Assembly: GCA_031267115.1 (NCBI GenBank)
Contig: JAIRZS010000093.1
Location: 1-11,676, forward strand
Source of the DNA: Treponema sp.
GTDB lineage: Bacteria > Spirochaetota > Spirochaetia > Treponematales > Breznakiellaceae
DNA: 11,676 nucleotides
Direction: 5' to 3'
How positions within the stretch are numbered: position 1 is the stretch's first letter; each line of letters starts with the position of its first letter. The notes under the pieces were generated by a model that searched no databases, was not told the origin of the DNA, and worked only from the letters and a program-made list of their open reading frames with translations. Position numbers and translations under genes: made by a program. Below, in pieces: positions 5,433 to 11,676 of this stretch.

Positions 5433-8159
5433 ATGGAAAATGAAAAAAATCCGTCGATATACGATGATAGAAGCGCGATTGGTTCGTCCGAAGAGCTGGA
5501 TGAATACGGTGTTTGGGTAAAAAGCGGCCCCCAGGATATTTCGGAAGAGTTCCAGGGCGCTTCCGGCAACGAAGACGACGAAATTTCCCTCGATCTGTCC
5601 AGGGATTTTTCCCTTTCCGCAAACGGCAAACTCCCGGATTTTGCGGATTTTCCCGGGGCGGAAGACGCCGGGGAGTCCGGTGGCGGCGGCTTAGGCTATG
5701 AAAACCCGGAAGATAACGATGCCTTTGACGACGGTATGGGTTTCGAGACTACCGAAGACGGGGATGCCGGGGAAGAGGATATGTTCATTGATATTGACAT
5801 CCCGGCGGATACGGAAACCGGCGAAACTATGGATTTCGGGACCTTTAGCGAACCCGGAACAGGCACGGAGGACACCCCGGCGGGCGGCGCGGAAATAAGC
5901 TTTGAGGAAATTAATCCCGGTATAGATGGTGATTTGAACCATGATGATTTAAACGATGGTGATTTGAACGATGACGGTTTAAATGATGAAGATCTGAATT
6001 TCGAGGATATTGCCAACGGTTTTCCTGAAGAAAGTTCCGGCCAGGCCGCCCCCCCGGAATCCGAATCCTCCGAAACTATCGACGATTTTGAGATCGACTT
6101 TGGGGACAGCGCGGATTTTCCGGAAATCCCGGAAGAGGAGCCGCGGGAAGACGGCCCGGCAGCCGAAGCCCCCCGGCCCGAAGAGGCCGGGACCGAAGGG
6201 GATTCCAAAGTTTCCACCCAGCTTTTGTTCCGGATTGTCAATGAGCTTTCCTCGATAAAATCCGAATTGGCCGGGCTGAAGAAGGAGATTGCCGCAACCA
6301 GGGGCGAGATTCCCCAGGGAGAAACCGGCAGCCAGGCTCCGGGCGGTTTCTTTGACGAGGCGGACGACGAAAAGATAGCCCTTACCGGGGCCGAGATGGA
6401 CAATATCATCAATACCGCTTCTTTTACCGGGGAAGCCGAAAGCGGCGGGGATGAGGGGATTGCGGAAGCCCAGGACGGGGCGCTGCCGGCCTCTGTTGAA
6501 GTTGGGCCTGAATCCGGTGAAGGGGCGGAAGCAAGCCCTTTTGAGGAAGCAGGGGCCGCCGGGGATATTCCCGGCTTGCCCGGGGATTTTGCCGCAGATC
6601 CGGACGCGGAACTTTCCGTGGAACTCCCTGCCGAATTTTCCATAGAGGATTCCGATGTTCTGTCCCTGGCCGAGGAGGATCTCGCCGGGGAAAGCGCCGC
6701 GCCGGTCCTGGATACCGGCGAATTATCGCTGGAACTTCCGGACGATACCGGCGCGGATATCACGGATATAACAAGCGGGCTTGTTGATACGGAAATTCTG
6801 CCGCAGGATATTGAATTACCGCTTGACGGCGGGATTATCCCGGACAGCGAAACCAGCGATCTCGACCTTGACGCGAATTTATCCCTGGATTTCCCCCCCG
6901 AAGATGATGAGGAAAAAGCTTCGGCACTGTCCGGTACATTGGCCGACGACAGTTTTGCCCAGCTTATCCCCGAAGGCTATGAAGAAAAAGCCCCCGAACT
7001 GCCGCCCCGCGCCGAAGACTCTCTTGAGGAAGAAGATATCTTTGACGCCGCCATCCTCTCCGAAGAAGATATACTGGATGCGGGACTTACCGGCGGGGAT
7101 ATTTCCGCCGGCGTTGATACCGGAAAAAGCGCCGGGCCGGATTCCGTCTTCGACCTGGGACCGGAACCGGATGAGGACATATTGGCCGCCGATATTGAAA
7201 TTCCCGAAATCAGCCTGGACCTTGACGCGGAATTCGACGCCGCCGTCCCCGCTGCGGAAGATGATATAACAATAGATATTCCGGCGGACACGGAAGGCGG
7301 GGAAGAACCGGTTGAATTTGATTTTACGGAAGAACCTTTTGAAGCTCTTGATGAAGAAACCCTTAACATAGAGGACCTTACCCCTGCGGAGCAGGATTCC
7401 GCCGAAGAGGAGGCGCTGCCGGATATTGTCCTTGACGAGGAACCGGCTGTTGAACTGCCGCCGGAAGACGAATCGCTCCCTGCGGAGTTCGGCGATTTTT
7501 CCATTGAAGCGCTGGAGGATATTCAGGATGCGGAAGTTTCCGCCGAACCCGTACTGGAAGCGGAAGAAGAACCGGTTATTGAATTGCCGTTAGATGGCGA
7601 AGATGAATCTCTGCCCATGGATATCGGTGATTTTTCGATTGAAACCGAAGCTGAAGTGCCGGAAGACATTCTTGACACGGAAATCCCCGCCGAACCCGTA
7701 CTGGAAGCGGAAGAAGAACCGGTTATTGAATTGCCGTTAGAAGACGGAGACGAACCGCTGCCCGTAGATTTTGACGATTTTTTGATTGAAACCGAAGCTG
7801 AAATGCCGGAAGATATTCCGGACGCGGAAGTCCCCGCCGAACCCGCGCCGGAAGCGGAAGAAGAACTATCTGCCGAATTGCCGCTGGAAGACGGGCCGCT
7901 GTCCCCGGAATTCGATGAATTTACCATTGAAACTGAAACACCGGAAGCGGCCCAGCCGGTTATAGAGGCGGAGGCAGTCGTTCCCGCCGGCAGCGCCCTT
8001 GCCAATGTGCCGGAAAAATTAAGGGAAGAACTCAAGTCCGTGCTGGCCTATATGGACCAGTTGCTGGAATCCCTGCCCGAGGAAAAAATCGAAGAATTCG
8101 CCAAATCCGAATATTTTGATACATACAAAAAACTCTTTGAAGACCTGGGTCTGGTGTGA
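5433..8159 (+). CDS. Large acidic repeat protein with a helical C-terminal domain, unknown function
   Basis: 908 residues, extremely rich in Asp and Glu with Pro, Gly, Ala and Ser and few basic residues. There is no signal peptide or membrane helix, so it is probably cytosolic and largely disordered. Three islands look ordered. A helix/coiled-coil segment with basic residues runs from about 259 to 292 (KVSTQLLFRIVNELSSIKSE). A short motif follows at 304-334 (GGFFDEADDEKIALTG, then MDNIINTASFTGE). A compact helical C-terminal domain occupies 856-908 (ELKSVLAYMDQLLESLPEEK, then FDTYKKLFEDLGLV). Between these lie five DLNxD pentapeptides (167-191) and a 49-residue tandem repeat (from about residue 703). 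IDIPADTE recurs near residue 120 and again near 613. The C-terminal domain seems familiar from hypothetical Treponema proteins, but I cannot assign a function. It sits 20 nt upstream of two DUF115 genes, suggesting co-expression. Confidence 0.85.
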   Translation: MENEKNPSIYDDRSAIGSSEELDEYGVWVKSGPQDISEEFQGASGNEDDEISLDLSRDFSLSANGKLPDFADFPGAEDAGESGGGGLGYENPEDNDAFDDGMGFETTEDGDAGEEDMFIDIDIPADTETGETMDFGTFSEPGTGTEDTPAGGAEISFEEINPGIDGDLNHDDLNDGDLNDDGLNDEDLNFEDIANGFPEESSGQAAPPESESSETIDDFEIDFGDSADFPEIPEEEPREDGPAAEAPRPEEAGTEGDSKVSTQLLFRIVNELSSIKSELAGLKKEIAATRGEIPQGETGSQAPGGFFDEADDEKIALTGAEMDNIINTASFTGEAESGGDEGIAEAQDGALPASVEVGPESGEGAEASPFEEAGAAGDIPGLPGDFAADPDAELSVELPAEFSIEDSDVLSLAEEDLAGESAAPVLDTGELSLELPDDTGADITDITSGLVDTEILPQDIELPLDGGIIPDSETSDLDLDANLSLDFPPEDDEEKASALSGTLADDSFAQLIPEGYEEKAPELPPRAEDSLEEEDIFDAAILSEEDILDAGLTGGDISAGVDTGKSAGPDSVFDLGPEPDEDILAADIEIPEISLDLDAEFDAAVPAAEDDITIDIPADTEGGEEPVEFDFTEEPFEALDEETLNIEDLTPAEQDSAEEEALPDIVLDEEPAVELPPEDESLPAEFGDFSIEALEDIQDAEVSAEPVLEAEEEPVIELPLDGEDESLPMDIGDFSIETEAEVPEDILDTEIPAEPVLEAEEEPVIELPLEDGDEPLPVDFDDFLIETEAEMPEDIPDAEVPAEPAPEAEEELSAELPLEDGPLSPEFDEFTIETETPEAAQPVIEAEAVVPAGSALANVPEKLREELKSVLAYMDQLLESLPEEKIEEFAKSEYFDTYKKLFEDLGLV
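5931..6005 (+). repeat. Five tandem 15-bp units encoding DLNxD-type pentapeptides
   Basis: Five consecutive 15-nt units encode DLNHD, DLNDG, DLNDD, GLNDE and DLNFE. The units use TTA/TTG leucine codons and AAT/AAC. This makes the patch visibly more AT-rich than its surroundings, consistent with recent local expansion. Confidence 0.85.
7394..7960 (+). repeat. 147-bp (49-codon) tandem repeat inside the acidic protein gene
   Basis: Two close copies (7541-7687 and 7688-7834) begin with about 54 identical nucleotides encoding AEPVLEAEEEPVIELPL. They differ by scattered changes later. A third, diverged copy starts at 7835 (AEPAPEAEEELSAELPLEDG) and a degenerate one precedes 7541 (about 7394). The phase is exactly codon-preserving. 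Identity is highest between the middle copies, indicating recent duplication or gene conversion. Confidence 0.9.
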
Positions 8160-8179
8160 GGTTTTAGCCTTTCATCACG

Positions 8180-9679
8180 ATGGAAGAGGAGCTTTTTGCG
8201 AGCAAAAGCGGGGTTCTAACGGTCAGGATTGGGGAGAAAACCCTGCATTCCCGCTACGATCCCCTTTCCGAAGCGGAAAATTATATCCGTTCCCTGAATT
8301 TATCCGGCGAAATCCTTTTTTTCCTATTAATCGAACCCGGCCTGGGCTATATCATCCCGGTTTTGCGGAAGATATTCCCCAAAAGCAAGATTATCGCCAT
8401 CCACATTTCGCCTTTTCTGGCAAAAAAACAGGAAGAAACCGCCCCGGGGGCGGCAGCCTGGTCTCCCGCTTTGGGGACGGACCTGGGGGCCTTCCTGGAA
8501 CAGGAGATTCCTGATATTTACGCGCGCGAGGCGCGGATTATCGAATGGCGGCCGGCAATGGCTTCCTACGGCGAGGATTACCTGCGGCTTTTGAGAAAAG
8601 CAGCGGAATTCGTAAAGCGTGTCGACGCGAATACCCGCACCGCGAAAGGCTTTGGCAAGAGGTGGTTCAAAAACTTTTTCAGAAATCTGCGCCTTATAAG
8701 GGAAATCGCCGACTTTACGGAATTAAGAGGGCGCGGAATCCCCTGGGTCATCACCGGCGCGGGGCCTTCCCTTGAGGAAAGCGCGGGGGCTGTCCGCGAA
8801 ATACTCGCGGGCGGGGGCTTCCTGCTCGCCGCGTCTTCCTCTGCAGCCGCCCTCCGTAAGCGGGGCCTTGCCGCCGATCTTGTGGTCAGTACCGACGGCG
8901 GCGGCTGGGCGCTTTTCCACCTGTACGAAACATTACGCGCCGGGGAAAAACCGGCCATTGCCTTTTCCCTCAGCGCCGCCATGCCCAGCCAGTGCGGGGG
9001 CTGCCCCCTGCTCCCCCTAAGCGACGGGAGTTTCTGGCAGGAACTGGTGCTGAAAGAGCTTGGCATCCCGCACATAAGCCTGCCCCAGCGCGGCACGGTC
9101 AGTGCCACGGCCCTTGACCTGGCCCTTTTCCTGACCGACGGCAGGATCGCCTTTGCCGGGATGGACCTCTCCCAGCAGGATATCAGAACCCACGCCCGGC
9201 CCTACGCTTTCGACCGTTTCCAGGAAGAAGTCTCCTCCAGACTCAGCCCCCGGTACTCCGGGGAATTTTTCCGGGCCGCGTCAATAAACGCGTCGGGGAG
9301 CCAGAAAATATACGCCGAATGGTTTAGGGATGAAATCGCCCGTTATCCCGGACGGCTCCGTTCCCTTGGAAACAACAACCCGGTCTTCAAGGCTTTAAAG
9401 GCCGAAGGGCCGGCCCGGAACAGGAAACAGCCAAAGCCCGGCCCCAAGCCCGCCTTCCGCGTCCTCTCCCGGCCCGTGAAAAGCCCCAGCCCTGCACAGG
9501 ACGGGGCGGACATCCTGCTCGCGGCCCTGGAAAAGGGCGGGGCCCCGGAACGCGTCTTTGCCGGCCTCGCCCCCCTTTTGCTGCCGGACGGCCAGCGCGA
9601 ATATAATGGCGAAAGCGGGCGGCTGCTTGCGGAGGAAATAAAACTGCTCGCCGGAGGCTGCGGAGGCCGGGATGGATAA
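8180..9679 (+). CDS. Maf/DUF115 (motility-associated factor) family protein, first of two tandem paralogues
   Basis: 499 residues. The central Maf/DUF115 domain belongs to the MptE-like 6-hydroxymethylpterin pyrophosphokinase superfamily; Maf proteins of this family are linked to transfer of nonulosonic-acid-type sugars to flagellin. Motifs: FGKRWFKNFFRN (158-169), VITGAGPSLEE (190-200), ADLVVSTDGG (232-241), GTVSATALDLAL (305-316) and FAGMDLSQQD (325-334). The N-terminal 150 residues resemble the Rossmann-like region that usually precedes this domain. The 400-440 stretch is Pro/Lys-rich and probably a flexible linker, followed by a short helical end. There is no membrane helix, so it is likely cytosolic. 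The start ATG 8180 lies 20 nt after the acidic protein gene and has only a weak ribosome site. Its last 8 nt overlap the next DUF115 gene. The sugar donor and target protein cannot be told from sequence. Confidence 0.85.
   Translation: MEEELFASKSGVLTVRIGEKTLHSRYDPLSEAENYIRSLNLSGEILFFLLIEPGLGYIIPVLRKIFPKSKIIAIHISPFLAKKQEETAPGAAAWSPALGTDLGAFLEQEIPDIYAREARIIEWRPAMASYGEDYLRLLRKAAEFVKRVDANTRTAKGFGKRWFKNFFRNLRLIREIADFTELRGRGIPWVITGAGPSLEESAGAVREILAGGGFLLAASSSAAALRKRGLAADLVVSTDGGGWALFHLYETLRAGEKPAIAFSLSAAMPSQCGGCPLLPLSDGSFWQELVLKELGIPHISLPQRGTVSATALDLALFLTDGRIAFAGMDLSQQDIRTHARPYAFDRFQEEVSSRLSPRYSGEFFRAASINASGSQKIYAEWFRDEIARYPGRLRSLGNNNPVFKALKAEGPARNRKQPKPGPKPAFRVLSRPVKSPSPAQDGADILLAALEKGGAPERVFAGLAPLLLPDGQREYNGESGRLLAEEIKLLAGGCGGRDG
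9662..9666 (+). promoter_or_regulatory. Shine-Dalgarno for the second DUF115 gene, inside the first
   Basis: GGAGG lies 5 nt before ATG 9672 within the last codons of the upstream gene. The strong site and the 8-nt overlap (ATGGATAA) point to coupled translation of the two paralogues. Confidence 0.65.
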
Positions 9680-11375
9680 GACCCTCTTTGAACGGAATCT
9701 GCTGGCCCTAAGCCAGCGCCAAAGCGCCCTGTGTTCCCGCCTGAGCGCCGCCCAAACAACCCTGGGCCGCTACGTCTTCCTCGAATCACGGGCCGGGGAG
9801 CCGGTCCCCGCCCTGGTTGACGCGGCCGGGGCGGCGCATGCCCTGCATTCGCTGGTGGACCCCCGCCGCGAGGGGGATCGGCTTGTGGAAGCCTCGGCTT
9901 CCCCGGCGGGCTGCCTTGTCTTTCTGGGCCTTGGCGGCGGCTATTACCCTGAAGCGGCTCTTGAGCGGGAAGGCGTATGCCAGGTCCTGGTCATTGATTA
10001 TGACATACACGGCGTCGCGGAACTCCTGGCTTCCCGCGAGTATATCCGCCTCTTTAACGATCCCCGCTTTACCCTGCTTGTGGACTGCGACGGCGAAACT
10101 TTGGAGCGCCATATACTCGAAACCTGGAAGCCCGCGCTGTACGGGGGGATACGGGTTATCCCGCTCAGGCAGAGAGTCGAACAGGAAAACGAATCCTTCG
10201 GGCGGGCGGGGGAGGCGATAAAGAGGGCTATAGACCGCCTTTCCCTGGACTATTCCGTGCAGGCCCACTTCGGAAAGCGCTGGTTCTCCAACATTATCAG
10301 AAATATGTTTCCCGCGGAAAAAAGCGCCCCGGCCCTCGCGCCGGTCAAAAAAGCGGTTATCTGCGCTGCGGGGCCCTCGCTCGACTTGCAGCTTCCGCGC
10401 CTTGCGGAATACGGCTCAAAAAAAAGGCGGGGTTGTTTTATTATCAGCGTAGACACCGCCCTGCCCGCGCTGCTCAAAAACGGCCTTAAGCCGGACGCGG
10501 TAATTTCTATTGACTGCCAGCATATCAGCTATTACCACTTTATGGGGATCTCCCGGAAAGAAGGCCCGGCCCTTCCCCCGGACATACCCCTGTTTCTGGA
10601 TCTGGCAAGCACCCCCCTGCTCGCCCCGCTCGCGGAAAACACGCGCTTCTTTTCGGGCGGCCACCCCCTGACCCGCTACATCTCGCGCTTCTGGCGGCCC
10701 TTCCCGGAACTGGACACTTCCGGGGCCAATGTAACCTACGCCGCCCTTTCCCTTGCCGAATATCTCGGGGCCGGGGAAATCGAACTTTACGGCGCAGATT
10801 TTTCCTATCCTTTGGGGATGTGCTATGCGCGGGGAACTTACCTCAGCCCCTGTTTCGCACTGCGGCAGAACCGCCTTGACCCTCTCGAGGCGGAATTTTC
10901 AGCGTTTCTTTACCGGAGCGCCCTGCTGGAAAAGGCTTTTACAGGCTGTTCCTGGTATTACGAGACGCCGGTACTGCGCGGCTACCGGGAAGCCCTTGAG
11001 GCAAAGGCCGGAAAACTCTCCGCGTCAATACAGGCCGCGCCCGGCCTCGGGGCTCCGGTTTCCCTGCGCGCCGGGCCGAAGGGCGGCTACGCGTCCCGCT
11101 CGCTGCGGCTCTTTTCCCCGGGCAAAGCCTCGACCGGTGCGGCTTCCTTTCTTGAACAGTACCGGGAAGATATCAAGGCCCTGCCCCCCCTTTCGGGAAA
11201 TATCGCCCGCCGCCTCGCGGAGCTTCCTGAAAAGGCCTCGCTTGTCCTTACCACCCTGCTCCCCCTTGCCGCGGCGGTCAAAGGGCGGCAAAACGAAGCG
11301 GCTGCCGCGGAAATATTCGAGGCGGCGCGCGAACACTGCCTGGACGAACTGGAAAAAATAACGGGCCGACGGTAG
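9672..11375 (+). CDS. Maf/DUF115 (motility-associated factor) family protein, second tandem paralogue
   Basis: 567 residues, larger than its neighbour. The N-terminal Rossmann-like region contains LVFLGLGGGYYPEAA (82-96). The DUF115 core then follows: FGKRWFSNIIRN (200-211), VICAAGPSLD (229-238), DAVISIDCQ (275-283), SGANVTYAALSLAEYLGA (350-367) and LYGADFSYP (372-380). The C-terminal 120 residues are helical and Ala/Leu-rich. The FGKRWFxNxxRN block and the GPSL loop are shared with the upstream paralogue, but the rest has diverged strongly. The nucleotide-binding loop reads AAGPSL instead of GAGPSL. A cytosolic glycosyltransferase-like role in flagellin or surface modification is the family expectation. 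Why two copies are retained is unknown; a heteromeric pair or separate acceptors are both possible. No T-rich terminator follows; a structured repeat begins 65 nt after the stop. Confidence 0.85.
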   Translation: MDKTLFERNLLALSQRQSALCSRLSAAQTTLGRYVFLESRAGEPVPALVDAAGAAHALHSLVDPRREGDRLVEASASPAGCLVFLGLGGGYYPEAALEREGVCQVLVIDYDIHGVAELLASREYIRLFNDPRFTLLVDCDGETLERHILETWKPALYGGIRVIPLRQRVEQENESFGRAGEAIKRAIDRLSLDYSVQAHFGKRWFSNIIRNMFPAEKSAPALAPVKKAVICAAGPSLDLQLPRLAEYGSKKRRGCFIISVDTALPALLKNGLKPDAVISIDCQHISYYHFMGISRKEGPALPPDIPLFLDLASTPLLAPLAENTRFFSGGHPLTRYISRFWRPFPELDTSGANVTYAALSLAEYLGAGEIELYGADFSYPLGMCYARGTYLSPCFALRQNRLDPLEAEFSAFLYRSALLEKAFTGCSWYYETPVLRGYREALEAKAGKLSASIQAAPGLGAPVSLRAGPKGGYASRSLRLFSPGKASTGAASFLEQYREDIKALPPLSGNIARRLAELPEKASLVLTTLLPLAAAVKGRQNEAAAAEIFEAAREHCLDELEKITGRR

Positions 11376-11439
11376 TATCCAGATACCAAAGAAAATGTGG
11401 TTCTGTCTTTTCCCGGCGTAAACTTTATCGTACAGTGAA

Positions 11440-11537
11440 GCGCAAGGGATAGAAGCGGAAATCCCGCAAGCCCGCCTGCGGCGGGCTGAGGAATTGGAGC
11501 GGATAGCCCGGTCCCCGCCGCAGGCGGGGATGCGCCC
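11440..11537 (+). repeat. Cloverleaf-like dispersed repeat, copy 2
   Basis: The ends GCGCA (11440-11444) and TGCGC (11531-11535) pair. Hairpin I is AGCCCGCC-TGC-GGCGGGCT (11469-11487) and hairpin II is TCCCCGCC-GCA-GGCGGGGA (11512-11530), both perfect 8-bp stems with 3-nt loops. The boxes GCAAGGGATAGAAGCGG and GGATAGCCCGG match copy 1 (3631-3717, opposite strand) around different stem sequences. It lies between convergent genes, 65 nt after one stop and 8 nt after the other, and could serve as a bidirectional transcript end. Confidence 0.8.
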
Positions 11538-11545
11538 TAAATGAA

Positions 11546-11676
11546 CTACCGCAGGGAGCGGAGCAGGCCGCTCAGTTCCGGGTTGGCCGGGGCGGGAAGG
11601 GACGCCGGCGCGGCTTCGCCTTCTTTTTTGGCGAAAACCTCGTCCCCGGCCTCGATACGGTCAAAGAAACCGCCCC
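11546..11676 (-). CDS. Partial C-terminus of a minus-strand protein, unknown
   Basis: The last 42 codons of an open minus-strand frame run off the window edge and end at TAG (11546-11548 on the plus strand). The residues start GGFFDRIEAGDEVFAKKEGE, pass through an Ala/Pro-rich stretch, and end NPELSGLLRSLR. GC-rich codon use resembles the neighbouring genes. Too little is present to name a family. It converges on the DUF115 operon. Confidence 0.6.
   Translation of the reverse strand, partial: GGFFDRIEAGDEVFAKKEGEAAPASLPAPANPELSGLLRSLR

Noticed and set aside
5696..6763. 355-codon open frame on the minus strand, serine-rich
   Set aside because: It is antisense to the acidic protein gene. GAA/GAT-rich codons read backwards give Ser-rich open frames, and three such frames occur along the same gene. 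No domain or start signal supports it.

Overview
The window looks like chromosomal DNA from a GC-rich spirochaete, most likely a Treponema of the termite-gut type. This is judged from gene content and style, not from a database search. The supporting content is: a membrane-anchored PEGA plus formylglycine-generating-enzyme-like protein beside smpB, an FtsB/DivIC-like protein with an extra C-terminal membrane helix, a long Asp/Glu-rich repeat protein with a small helical C-terminal domain, and two tandem Maf/DUF115 (motility-associated factor) proteins. The non-coding gaps hold structured dispersed repeats. I see no tRNA, rRNA, CRISPR array, transposase or integrase.

Layout. Positions 1-326 hold a GC-rich structured stretch, an AT-rich leader with a 9-bp microrepeat, and the ambiguous start of a beta-hydroxyacid dehydrogenase gene (327-1295). 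The gap 1296-1599 carries three successive hairpins and then a long inverted repeat ending in nine T's. A PEGA/FGE-like gene (1600-3132) overlaps smpB (3129-3596) through a GTGA junction. The gap 3597-3933 contains the first copy of a cloverleaf-like repeat. An exported protein of unknown function (3934-4809) converges with an FtsB-like gene on the minus strand (4827-5336). That gene diverges from a long plus-strand run: the acidic protein (5433-8159), then DUF115 gene 1 (8180-9679), then DUF115 gene 2 (9672-11375). Spacings of 20 nt and -8 nt suggest a single transcript. After it comes the second copy of the cloverleaf repeat and the 3' end of a minus-strand gene (11546 to the window end).

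How the parts may fit. The two DUF115 proteins belong to the family tied to flagellin glycosylation in several bacteria, so the 5433-11375 run may be a flagellin (or surface) modification unit with the acidic protein as an unrecognised partner; that link rests on context only. SmpB (trans-translation) and the FtsB-like protein (division) are housekeeping. The most interesting non-coding signal is the repeat at 3631-3717 and 11440-11537. It has conserved boxes, a matching terminal stem and two internal hairpins whose stems differ in sequence between copies but stay fully paired.
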